Source: SCQX01 sp035720945 (lineage in GTDB: Bacteria > Pseudomonadota > Gammaproteobacteria > Burkholderiales > Burkholderiaceae_B). From it: DNA of 12,105 nucleotides. Shown here one piece after another: positions 1-8,894 of this stretch (its first letter is position 1; each line of letters opens with the position of its first letter). The stretch spans positions 1 to 12,105 of the forward strand of contig DASTNK010000178.1 in the NCBI GenBank assembly GCA_035720945.1, read 5' to 3'. The translations under genes and the position numbers were made by a program. The notes beneath the pieces are model-generated. The model made no database searches. It was not told the origin of the DNA and was given only the letters and a program-made list of their open reading frames with translations.

Positions 1-38
1 TGCTGTATCCACTCTTTTGAGAATTTTTTCTTGGCCAT
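1..38 (-). CDS. rlmE: RlmE (FtsJ/RrmJ) 23S rRNA 2'-O-methyltransferase, N-terminal 12 codons only
   Basis: Reading the minus strand from the ATG at 38-36 gives MAKKKFSKEWIQ and then runs off the window edge. Basic residues followed by a Trp-containing motif just before an HxxD-type segment are what RlmE proteins show at their N-terminus (E. coli has a comparable basic stretch then RWLQEH). RlmE methylates U2552 of 23S rRNA using SAM. The position supports the call, because rlmE is the usual divergent neighbour of yhbY in Enterobacteria and Pseudomonas. Only 12 codons are visible, so the identification leans on synteny plus this short match. No strong ribosome binding site is seen; a GAGA lies about 11 bases before the ATG. 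Confidence 0.72.
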   Translation of the reverse strand, partial: MAKKKFSKEWIQ

Positions 39-43
39 TCCCG

Positions 44-49
44 TACAAT
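44..49 (+). promoter_or_regulatory. Candidate -10 box of yhbY
   Basis: TACAAT, five of six matches to the sigma-70 -10 consensus, ends six bases before the yhbY ATG at 56. The expected start point is therefore the A of the ATG, which would make a leaderless mRNA. No good -35 is present: TTGAGA at 17-22 would need a 21-base spacer, and the 17-base position reads GAATTT. Confidence 0.4.
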
Positions 50-52
50 CTC

Positions 53-81
53 AATATGCCAAAACTCGATATCACCGCCAA
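53..81 (-). promoter_or_regulatory. Candidate sigma-70 promoter for rlmE, inside the start of yhbY
   Basis: On the minus strand, TTGGCG (81-76) and CATATT (58-53) are separated by exactly 17 bases. Initiation near 46 would leave a leader of only about 8 bases before the rlmE ATG at 38. The -10 box overlaps the yhbY start codon. Each hexamer matches consensus at four of six positions, and the call is from pattern only. Confidence 0.4.
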
Positions 82-616
82 AGAGCGCAGCACCCTACGT
101 GCCGCCGCGCACCCCTTGCGGCCAGTCGTCCTGATCGGTGACCGCGGCCTGTCCGAGGCCGTGCTCAAGGAAATCGACCTGAACCTCAAGGCCCACCAAC
201 TCATCAAGGTCCGCGTGGCGGGTGACGACCGCGACGCACGCGTCGCCATGCTCGAAACCATCTGCGAAACGCTATCATGCGCGCCTGTGCACCATCTGGG
301 CAAAACGCTGATCGTCTACCGGCCCGACAAGGTCGCCAAGCCCGCCGACACCTCGCCCATGCCCACCCGGGCCCTGCGCAAACCGTCCGAGCCGCACACC
401 CCAAAGAAAATGGCAGCAACGGGCGCCGCCAAAACCCGCGCCACCCGCAAGAGCGAACGCGCGGCCCGGAAAGCCGAGCGCGACACCCCCACGGCGGCCC
501 GCGCCCGTCCGGCGGCATCCGCCTCGCGCGCACCGGCGCACAATATTCCCCGCCGAACCAGTGCCCTCAGCCTCAGAGCCGGGGCCAGGAAACACCTGTC
601 CCGCCACGAACACTGA
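56..616 (+). CDS. yhbY: YhbY family RNA-binding protein (CRM domain) with long basic C-terminal tail
   Basis: 186 residues from the ATG at 56. Residues 1-92 are a complete CRM (CRS1-YhbY) domain. They contain the AHPLRPVVLIG segment, the RNA-binding GxxG loop (GDRG, 28-31), a KVR strand (51-53) and the closing LGKTLIVYRP motif (81-90). The family associates with pre-50S ribosomal particles, so a role in ribosome assembly is likely. E. coli YhbY is only about 97 residues; here another 94 residues follow, rich in Ala, Arg, Lys, Pro and Ser and probably disordered. An in-frame TTG at 17 would add 13 residues, but the family homology begins near the ATG. No Shine-Dalgarno precedes the ATG. The gene is divergent from rlmE and convergent with greA. 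Confidence 0.93.
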   Translation: MPKLDITAKERSTLRAAAHPLRPVVLIGDRGLSEAVLKEIDLNLKAHQLIKVRVAGDDRDARVAMLETICETLSCAPVHHLGKTLIVYRPDKVAKPADTSPMPTRALRKPSEPHTPKKMAATGAAKTRATRKSERAARKAERDTPTAARARPAASASRAPAHNIPRRTSALSLRAGARKHLSRHEH

Positions 617-632
617 GCCACATCCGGCGACC

Positions 633-1112
633 TCAAACGTAGCTGACCCGCAGGACCTCGTATTCGCGAGTGCCGGCGGGCACCTGGACCTCGACAACGT
701 CTCCCTCGCTCTTGCCGATGAGCGCCCGAGCCACCGGACTGGAGACGGAAATCAGGTTTGCGCGGATGTCGGCCTCGACATCGCCGACAATCTGATACGC
801 AACACGCTCGCCCGATTCCAGGTCTTCGATTTCAACCGTAGCGCCGAACACCGCCCGGCCATCGACGCCGTCAAGCGCGGTGGGATCGATGATCTGGGCA
901 TTGGACAGCGTGCCTTCCAGTTCCTGGATACGCCCTTCGATGAAGGCCTGGCGCTCGCGCGCGGCGTCATATTCGGCGTTTTCGGACAAATCGCCATGAG
1001 AGCGGGCTTCGGCGATCGCATTGATCACCGCCGGACGTTCCACCGTCTTGTAGCGATGCAGTTCTGCCTGCAGGCGCACAGCGCCGCGAGCCGTCAATGG
1101 AATCGTAGACAT
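633..1112 (-). CDS. greA: Transcription elongation factor GreA
   Basis: 159 residues, the usual GreA length, and collinear with E. coli GreA. GreA enters the secondary channel of RNA polymerase and stimulates cleavage of backtracked RNA. The N-terminal coiled coil (about residues 8-75) holds the tip motif GDLSENAEY (40-48), with catalytic Asp41 and Glu44. The FIEGRI motif (57-62) precedes a C-terminal FKBP-like domain (FGATVEI, 89-95; NLISVSSPVARALIGK, 119-134). The start at 1112 is supported by homology (MSTIPLTARGA) and by AGGA six bases upstream. The frame stays open a further 83 codons to an ATG at 1361, but that stretch matches nothing in GreA. The stop is 16 bases from the convergent yhbY stop and no terminator is seen between them. 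Expression is probably controlled by the leader hairpins described separately. Confidence 0.97.
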   Translation of the reverse strand: MSTIPLTARGAVRLQAELHRYKTVERPAVINAIAEARSHGDLSENAEYDAARERQAFIEGRIQELEGTLSNAQIIDPTALDGVDGRAVFGATVEIEDLESGERVAYQIVGDVEADIRANLISVSSPVARALIGKSEGDVVEVQVPAGTREYEVLRVSYV

Positions 1113-1126
1113 ACCTATTCCTGAAT

Positions 1127-1160
1127 CAAAAAGTAAAAAGACGCTCCGCCACAGGGAGCG
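1127..1160 (-). terminator. Intrinsic terminator-like hairpin just before the greA start (attenuator candidate)
   Basis: On the minus strand the stem CGCTCC/GGAGCG (1160-1155 with 1147-1142, six GC-rich pairs, 7-base loop) is followed at once by TCTTTTTACTTTTTG. The T-run ends only about 15 bases before the greA ATG and abuts its ribosome binding region. Read-through is needed for greA expression from the upstream promoter, so this looks like a leader attenuator rather than an end-of-gene terminator. Confidence 0.65.
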
Positions 1161-1324
1161 CCCCGTTGATACGAGCGTGACGGAAAAACCGCCGATTTGA
1201 GGAAAGCCCCGGACAGCGGCGCGAAGATGACCAGCCGCTGGCCTGTCGTTTACACCACCCCGGATGGGGCGATGCGCAACACCCGCCACCTGAGGCGTCG
1301 CGCCCCAGGCATAGCCTGCCCGGA

Positions 1325-1358
1325 TCAAAACAAATCCCCGGCTCGGTGGAACCGGGGA
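1325..1358 (-). terminator. Second terminator-like hairpin at the very start of the greA leader
   Basis: On the minus strand TCCCCGG (1358-1352) pairs perfectly with CCGGGGA (1341-1335) around a 10-base loop, then ATTTGTTTTGA follows. The hairpin begins about three bases after the predicted transcription start (near 1361). Termination here would give RNAs of roughly 35 bases. The T-run is broken by a G, so strength is uncertain. Confidence 0.5.
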
Positions 1359-1367
1359 CATAGGGCT

Positions 1368-1396
1368 ATTGTCGGCAAAGATCGAACAAATTGCAA
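1368..1396 (-). promoter_or_regulatory. Sigma-70 promoter of greA
   Basis: On the minus strand TTGCAA (1396-1391) and GACAAT (1373-1368) are separated by exactly 17 bases. The boxes match the TTGACA/TATAAT consensus at four and five of six positions. The predicted start point is near 1361, giving a greA leader of about 250 bases. An AT-rich tract lies further upstream (from about 1410), where an UP-like element could act. This is the clearest promoter in the greA upstream region. Confidence 0.6.
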
Positions 1397-1409
1397 GCCT
1401 CGGGAGAGG

Positions 1410-1441
1410 ATATAAGGGTTTTCCCTTATATTTTCTATAAG
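1410..1441. repeat. Inverted repeats with alternative pairing (TATAAG / CTTATA / TATAAG)
   Basis: Positions 1410-1418 and 1423-1431 form a perfect 9-base inverted repeat (ATATAAGGG / CCCTTATAT) around a TTTT loop. The central CTTATA (1425-1430) can instead pair with a second TATAAG at 1436-1441. The element ends about 14 bases upstream of the greA -35 box. It could be a protein-binding dyad, or on the plus strand a hairpin followed by T-rich sequence. Its function is unknown. Confidence 0.6.
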
Positions 1442-1489
1442 TTTTTGAAAAAAAACAAAAAATAAAATAAAAATCCCCACCATGGGTAG
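1442..1489 (-). terminator. Candidate terminator of the carA-carB-SDR run
   Basis: On the minus strand a short stem (CTACC/GGTGG with one G-T pair, loop CAT, 1489-1477) leads into a very T-rich tract (1474-1442) containing runs of five, six and eight T. It lies about 150 bases past the SDR stop and just upstream of the greA promoter. That is the expected place to insulate greA from carAB transcription. The stem is weak, but the T-tract is exceptional for this GC-rich sequence. Confidence 0.45.
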
Positions 1490-1640
1490 TGAAAACAGAC
1501 TACTCGCATGGGCTGAAATGATCCCCTTGCAGGGGGCTCCGCCGAGAGGCCGGACATCCTCCCCCCTGCCCTCCCGCCACCCCACGGGGTTGATTTCCGG
1601 ACAAGGCGGGGACAAGACGCGGCGGCCATTTCCCAGCCGC
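1490..1640. other. Intergenic spacer after the SDR gene, no gene seen
   Basis: Together with the leader at 1113-1489 this makes a 528-base gap without a supported gene. This part is GC-rich and holds two small hairpins: CCCCT/AGGGG at about 1523-1535, and CCCC/GGGG around 1580-1589. Neither has a T-run. The short open frames crossing it show no recognisable protein features. Confidence 0.5.
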
Positions 1641-2396
1641 TCAGCCTCGCGATCGGGGCTTGCGCCCTCGGCCGGCGGCGAAGCGATCATAGAGGCCGCG
1701 CGGAACACGGCGCAACAGCCAGGCGACCCACGCCATCTGCCAGGGAATGATCCGGAACGCGTCACCACGATCGATGGCGGCGACCGCCTTGCCGGCGAAG
1801 GTATCGACGGGCATGAGAAACGGCATGCGGTAGGGATTGCCTGCCGTCATGGGCGTCCGGATGAACCCCGGCGCCAAGGTCACCACCCGGATACCGGAGG
1901 CCGCAAGCTCCACGCGCAGGCTCTCGCAATACAGACGCACCGCGGCTTTTGAAGCGCTGTATGCGCCGGCGCCCGGCAGGCCCCGCTCCCCGGCGACACT
2001 GGAAATGCCAACCAGCGAGCCCCGGCCGGCGCGCTTCATGGCAGCGATGAACGGCTCGAATGTAGCCACCGTGGCGTTCACGTTCGTCGCCATAATGGCT
2101 TTGAAGACCTCGAAATCATCGGCTTCTTCCGTGAGCGTCCCCGCGCTGATGCCGGCGCTGGCGATCACCACGTCGACCGGTCCTGACGCCAGGAAATCAG
2201 CGGCCGCCGCGTGCAAGCGCGCACGGTCGAGCACATCCAGGGAATAGACGCGGTGATCGCCGGGAAGCGCCTCGGCCAACTCGTCGAGCGCCTGGATACG
2301 GCGCCCCACCAGCCCCAGTTGCGCGCCACGCGCGGCATAGGCACGGGCCAGCGCCGCACCAATGCCGCTGCTGGCCCCGGTGATGAAGACGCGCAT
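1641..2396 (-). CDS. Short-chain dehydrogenase/reductase (classical SDR), substrate unknown
   Basis: 251 residues, typical of a classical SDR. The Rossmann nucleotide loop TGASSGIG is at 6-13, followed by GRR (31-33), whose arginines suggest NADP(H) preference (inference). LDV at 53-55 contacts the adenine. The usual NNAG motif reads ASAG (79-82). The catalytic set is Asn105, Ser133 (in GISSVAG), Tyr146 and Lys150 (YSASK), with PGF at 176-178, so the enzyme looks intact. The C-terminus (residues 216-239) is hydrophobic and Trp-rich, possibly for membrane or partner contact. The ATG at 2396 is 14 bases after the carB stop, with no clear Shine-Dalgarno, so translation may be coupled to carB. 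The link to carbamoyl phosphate synthesis is positional only; the substrate cannot be inferred. Confidence 0.92.
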   Translation of the reverse strand: MRVFITGASSGIGAALARAYAARGAQLGLVGRRIQALDELAEALPGDHRVYSLDVLDRARLHAAAADFLASGPVDVVIASAGISAGTLTEEADDFEVFKAIMATNVNATVATFEPFIAAMKRAGRGSLVGISSVAGERGLPGAGAYSASKAAVRLYCESLRVELAASGIRVVTLAPGFIRTPMTAGNPYRMPFLMPVDTFAGKAVAAIDRGDAFRIIPWQMAWVAWLLRRVPRGLYDRFAAGRGRKPRSRG

Positions 2397-2410
2397 GGCG
2401 CGCGCGCCCG

Positions 2411-5653
<3,243 letters not shown>

Positions 5654-5666
5654 GGTGCTGTCTTTC

Positions 5667-6821
5667 TTATTTCTGGGCGGCCATCAGGCTGATGAATTTG
5701 TCGAAGAGCACGATGATGTCGTGCGGACCCGGACTGGCCTCGGGGTGGCCCTGGAAGAAAAAGGCGGGGCTGTCCGTGAGTTCGAACCCCTGCAAGGTGC
5801 CGTCGAACAACGACACGTGGGTCACCCGGGCATTGGCCGGCAGCGATTCGACATCGACCGCGAACCCGTGGTTCTGACTGGTGATGAACACACGCCCGGT
5901 CTGAACGTCCTGAACCGGGTGATTCGCGCCATGGTGGCCGGTCTTCATTTTGACCGTTTTGCCGCCCAGGGCCAGGCCCATGATCTGCTGGCCAAGGCAG
6001 ATGCCGAAAAGCGGGATCTTCTTCTGGAACGCGGCCTTGGCCGCGTCAATGGCGTAATCGCACGGTTCCGGATCACCCGGGCCATTCGACAGAAACAGCC
6101 CGTCTGGCTTGAGCGCCAGAACGTCGGCAACCGGTGTGCGCGCCGGCACGACGGTCACGCGGCAACCACGCTGGGCGAGCAACCGCAGAATGTTGCGCTT
6201 GACGCCGAAGTCGTAGGCCACCACATGATAGGCATCGGCTTGTGGCTGATCGTAGCCCTCGCCGAGCCGCCAGGTGCCCTCATGCCATTCGAATGACTTG
6301 TCCACGGACACGACCCGGGCCAGATCCTGGCCCGACATGCCCGAGAACTCCCGCGCGAGGCGCACGGCTTGGTCGATGTCCTCACCCACCAGGATGCAGG
6401 CACCCTGGGCACCCTTTTCACGCAGAATGCGGGTCAACTTGCGGGTGTCAATGCCCGCGATCGCCACCACACCCTGCGACTCGAGGTATTCAGGCAGCGA
6501 TCGCGTGGCGCGGAAGTTCGAGACCCGCGAAGAGCAGTCGCGCACCACCAGGCCGGCGGCGTGGACACGAGAGGATTCGACGTCTTCATCGTTGACGCCG
6601 GTGTTGCCGATGTGGGGATACGTCAGCGTGACAATCTGGCCGCTATAGCTGGGATCGGTAAGGATCTCTTGATAGCCGGTCATGGCGGTGTTGAACACGA
6701 TCTCGGCGACGCTGTACCCCTTGGCGCCGATCGACACCCCTTTGAAAACCGTACCGTCCGCCAGGGCAAGGATCGCAAAAGAAGGCTTCTGAGCCTCTTC
6801 GGAAAATAATGACGGCAGCAC
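5667..6821 (-). CDS. carA: Carbamoyl phosphate synthase small (glutaminase) subunit
   Basis: 384 residues if started at the GTG at 6821. A TTG at 6833 would add four residues. I prefer GTG because GGGG lies six bases upstream, whereas the TTG has nothing comparable; no ATG is available nearby. CarA hydrolyses glutamine and passes ammonia to CarB. The N-terminal CPSase domain (LADGTVFKG, FNTAMTGYQEILTDPSY) is followed by a class I amidotransferase domain. That domain has the oxyanion motif SNGPGDP (245-251), the nucleophile Cys275 in FGICLGQQ, and His359/Glu361 in QGHPEASPGP. All triad residues are present. carA is the first gene of carA-carB-SDR. Confidence 0.97.
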   Translation of the reverse strand: MLPSLFSEEAQKPSFAILALADGTVFKGVSIGAKGYSVAEIVFNTAMTGYQEILTDPSYSGQIVTLTYPHIGNTGVNDEDVESSRVHAAGLVVRDCSSRVSNFRATRSLPEYLESQGVVAIAGIDTRKLTRILREKGAQGACILVGEDIDQAVRLAREFSGMSGQDLARVVSVDKSFEWHEGTWRLGEGYDQPQADAYHVVAYDFGVKRNILRLLAQRGCRVTVVPARTPVADVLALKPDGLFLSNGPGDPEPCDYAIDAAKAAFQKKIPLFGICLGQQIMGLALGGKTVKMKTGHHGANHPVQDVQTGRVFITSQNHGFAVDVESLPANARVTHVSLFDGTLQGFELTDSPAFFFQGHPEASPGPHDIIVLFDKFISLMAAQK

Positions 6822-6868
6822 GGTAAACCCCAAATATTGTAGTGACGAAACGGAAATAAAACTTTCAG

Positions 6869-6874
6869 ATTATA
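6869..6874 (-). promoter_or_regulatory. Candidate -10 box of carA (perfect TATAAT)
   Basis: A perfect TATAAT on the minus strand would start transcription near 6862, giving a leader of about 41 bases before the carA GTG. The -35 position at 17 bases reads GCGGCC, far from consensus, and there is no TGn extension. If this promoter is used it probably needs an activator. TACAAT at 6841-6836 is a second -10-like site with no good partner. Confidence 0.45.
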
Positions 6875-7052
6875 CCGTGGAGCCCGCGGCCGGCCGCCGC
6901 GCGCCCGCGCGAACCCGCCAACATCAAGGCTGGCGCGGCTTCAGGATTCTTTGCACAGTTTTGGCCGAGAGGGGCTCCGGCCGGGGATCATCCATGACAC
7001 GACCCAGGGAGCAGATGCGAGTCAGTGAGCTCCCAACATGCCACCACCGCAA
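6875..7052. other. Spacer upstream of carA, no gene seen
   Basis: First part of the 452-base gap between the carA region and the ABC operon. It is GC-rich and contains a hairpin GGCCG/CGGCC at about 6962-6981 with an AAAA run on its minus-strand 3' side, so it is not a terminator. A five-pair stem CGCCA/TGGCG lies near 6917-6936. Short open frames here continue into the palindrome at 7053-7231 and have no recognisable domain. Confidence 0.45.
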
Positions 7053-7231
7053 GCTGTCCACCGGGGCTTGGGGTGGGACCGGCGTAAGGCGTGCGCCGAA
7101 TCTGGCTCGCCCAGGCGGGGGCAGTCGTCGGGCGGTGTCTAAGCGTTGAGGTCAGCCCGACGCCCGCCTGGACGAGCCAGATTCGGATCAAGCACGCCGT
7201 GCCGGCCCCGCCCCAAGCCCCGGTGGACAGC
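7053..7231. repeat. 179-base imperfect palindrome (about 80-base arms), possible MITE or interspersed repeat
   Basis: The left arm (7053-7133) and the right arm (7155-7231) are inverted copies around a 21-base loop (7134-7154). The outer 21 bases of each arm are perfectly complementary. Further blocks of 14 (CCGAATCTGGCTCG), 9 and 8 bases match, and the differences are four substitutions and gaps of 2, 4 and 6 bases. Roughly 68 positions pair. No transposase and no clear flanking target duplication is seen. It sits 56 bases past the ABC permease stop and about 230 bases upstream of the carA start. As RNA it would fold into one very long hairpin on either strand, with no T-run after it. Confidence 0.9.
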
Positions 7232-7286
7232 GCCTTCAGATACCAACAGCGCCAAACCCGGCACACACCTGAACCAGCACGAAGCG

Positions 7287-8081
7287 CTAGATTTTCTCAG
7301 TTTCCCCGGCCTTCGGCTTCCACACCAGGAACCGCTCTTCAACCAAACCGACGATCCCGTCAAGAATGAGCGCGAAAATCGTCAACACGACGATACCCGC
7401 GAACACCGTGTTGACGTCCAACGTGCCCTCGGCCTGCAGAATGAGATAGCCAACCCCGCTGGCCGACCCCAGATATTCCCCCACCACGGCGCCGACGAAC
7501 GCCAGCCCCACCGAAGTGTGCAGACTGGAGAACACCCAACTCGTGGCCGACGGAATGTACACATGGCGCAGCAGCTGATTGCGACTGGCCCCAAGCATGC
7601 GCGCATTGTCGAGCAGCGTGGTGCTGACTTCGCGCACACCCTGGTACACATTGAAGAACACGATGAAAAAGACCAGGGTGACCGCCAGCGCCACCTTGGA
7701 CCAGATACCCAGGCCAAACCACATGCCGAAGATAGGGGCCAGGATGACCCGAGGCATGGAATTGAGCGCCTTGACATAGGGTTCAAGCAGTGCGCTCGCG
7801 CCACGGGACAGCCCCAGCCACAAACCACACGCCAGGCCGGTGGCGGTACCGATAATGAAGGCCAGCACGGTTTCCGTGAGTGTGACCCCCAGATGATGGT
7901 AGATATTGCCGTCGGTCACGAACCACGCCCAGATGACCTGAACCACCTGCGCGGGTTTGCCGAAGAAAAACGCGAAATTGATATTGCGCGACGCGAAATG
8001 CCACGCGGCGATGAGGATGACGAGCAGCAGCACCTGCCACAGGCGCATCATGTAAGAACGGTGTTTGCGTGTGTTGGACAT
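7287..8081 (-). CDS. ABC importer permease, SsuC/TauC-like (binding-protein-dependent transport)
   Basis: 264 residues with about six membrane segments. The first is at roughly 13-30, and others lie near 70-90, 110-145, 190-205 and 228-248. The cytoplasmic EAA-type coupling loop reads DNARMLGASRNQLLRHVYIP (158-177), with the conserved Gly164 and a terminal IP in place of LP. This loop contacts the ATPase. It belongs to the type I importer family that moves sulfonates, taurine, nitrate or thiamin precursors in known cases. Its ATG is three bases after the ATPase stop, so translation is probably coupled. It is the last gene of the operon; no T-rich terminator follows, only the large palindrome. 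The substrate is not determinable from the sequence. Confidence 0.93.
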   Translation of the reverse strand: MSNTRKHRSYMMRLWQVLLLVILIAAWHFASRNINFAFFFGKPAQVVQVIWAWFVTDGNIYHHLGVTLTETVLAFIIGTATGLACGLWLGLSRGASALLEPYVKALNSMPRVILAPIFGMWFGLGIWSKVALAVTLVFFIVFFNVYQGVREVSTTLLDNARMLGASRNQLLRHVYIPSATSWVFSSLHTSVGLAFVGAVVGEYLGSASGVGYLILQAEGTLDVNTVFAGIVVLTIFALILDGIVGLVEERFLVWKPKAGETEKI

Positions 8082-8084
8082 GGA

Positions 8085-8894
8085 TCAGGCCCGTTTCTGC
8101 TGGGCATAGCCCTTCAGGACTTCCTCGCGCAGGACGTCCCAGATGGCGGCATGCAGTTCGATGAAGCGCGGATTGCCGCGCACCTCGGTCACGTCGCGCG
8201 GCCGGGGAATGTCGATGATGAACTCGCCGATGGGATGCGTGGCCGGCCCCGCCGACAGCACCACCACGCGGTCGCTCATGGCAATGGCCTCATCCAGGTC
8301 ATGCGTGATGAACAAGACCGCCTTGCGCTGCGCCATCCAGAGATCCAGCACCTCGTTTTCCATGAGCTGACGGGTCTGGATGTCAAGCGCGGAGAACGGC
8401 TCGTCCATGAGGATGATGTCGGGGTTGCGGATCAGAGTCTGGGCGAGCATGACACGCTTGCGCATGCCCCCTGACATCTGATGCGGGTAGCGGTTCTCGA
8501 AACCCCCAAGCCCCACCCGCTTGAGCCACTCCCGCCCCCGGTTCACGGCATCGGCCTTGGGAACCTTGGCGAATTCCAGGCCAGCCGTGACGTTGTCCAG
8601 CGCGTTGCGCCAGGGCAGCAACGCCTCGCCCTGGAACATGTAGCCCGCGCGCTGGTTCACGCCCTTGAGCGGCTCGCCAAACACCTTGATCTGCCCCGAA
8701 GACGGGGCCAGCAGCCCCGCCCCCACGTTCAACAAGGTGGATTTGCCGCAGCCCGTGGGCCCGACCACCGAGACGAACTCGCCGGGCGCGACGGCGATAT
8801 GGGCGTCCTTGACAGCGGTGTAGGACGCGTTGTCGCCCCGGTTGGACTTGAAGGTGCAGGTGATGTGGTCGAGCAGGAGCGCGGCGTCAGGCAT
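8085..8894 (-). CDS. ABC importer ATP-binding protein, SsuB/TauB-like
   Basis: 269 residues with every ATPase motif in order. Walker A is GPTGCGKST (45-53), the Q-loop glutamine is Gln88 (YMFQGEALLPW), and the signature is MSGGM (140-144). Walker B is IILMDE (160-165), the D-loop SALD (168-171) and the switch His198 (ITHD). The signature differs from LSGGQ at both ends; a Met in the last position is common in the nitrate/sulfonate/taurine group. The protein should power uptake through the adjacent permease as a dimer at the inner membrane. Its start overlaps the end of the binding-protein gene by 8 bases, which implies tight translational coupling. Confidence 0.96.
   Translation of the reverse strand: MPDAALLLDHITCTFKSNRGDNASYTAVKDAHIAVAPGEFVSVVGPTGCGKSTLLNVGAGLLAPSSGQIKVFGEPLKGVNQRAGYMFQGEALLPWRNALDNVTAGLEFAKVPKADAVNRGREWLKRVGLGGFENRYPHQMSGGMRKRVMLAQTLIRNPDIILMDEPFSALDIQTRQLMENEVLDLWMAQRKAVLFITHDLDEAIAMSDRVVVLSAGPATHPIGEFIIDIPRPRDVTEVRGNPRFIELHAAIWDVLREEVLKGYAQQKRA

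Noticed and set aside
670..683. GTGCC/GGCAC hairpin near the convergent greA and yhbY ends
   Set aside because: It lies within greA coding sequence, has a five-pair stem and no T-run on either strand. It does not look like a terminator.
6849..6868. Arginine-repressor (ARG box)-like sequence TCTGAAAGTTTTATTTC near the carA start point
   Set aside because: Only a loose match to the 18-base consensus: the half-sites are mis-spaced by one base and the second half is poor. Not enough to call.
6877..7369. Short open frames across the carA upstream spacer and palindrome
   Set aside because: Several overlapping frames of 70-90 codons on both strands. They arise from the inverted repeat and GC content, and none has a ribosome binding site or recognisable domain.
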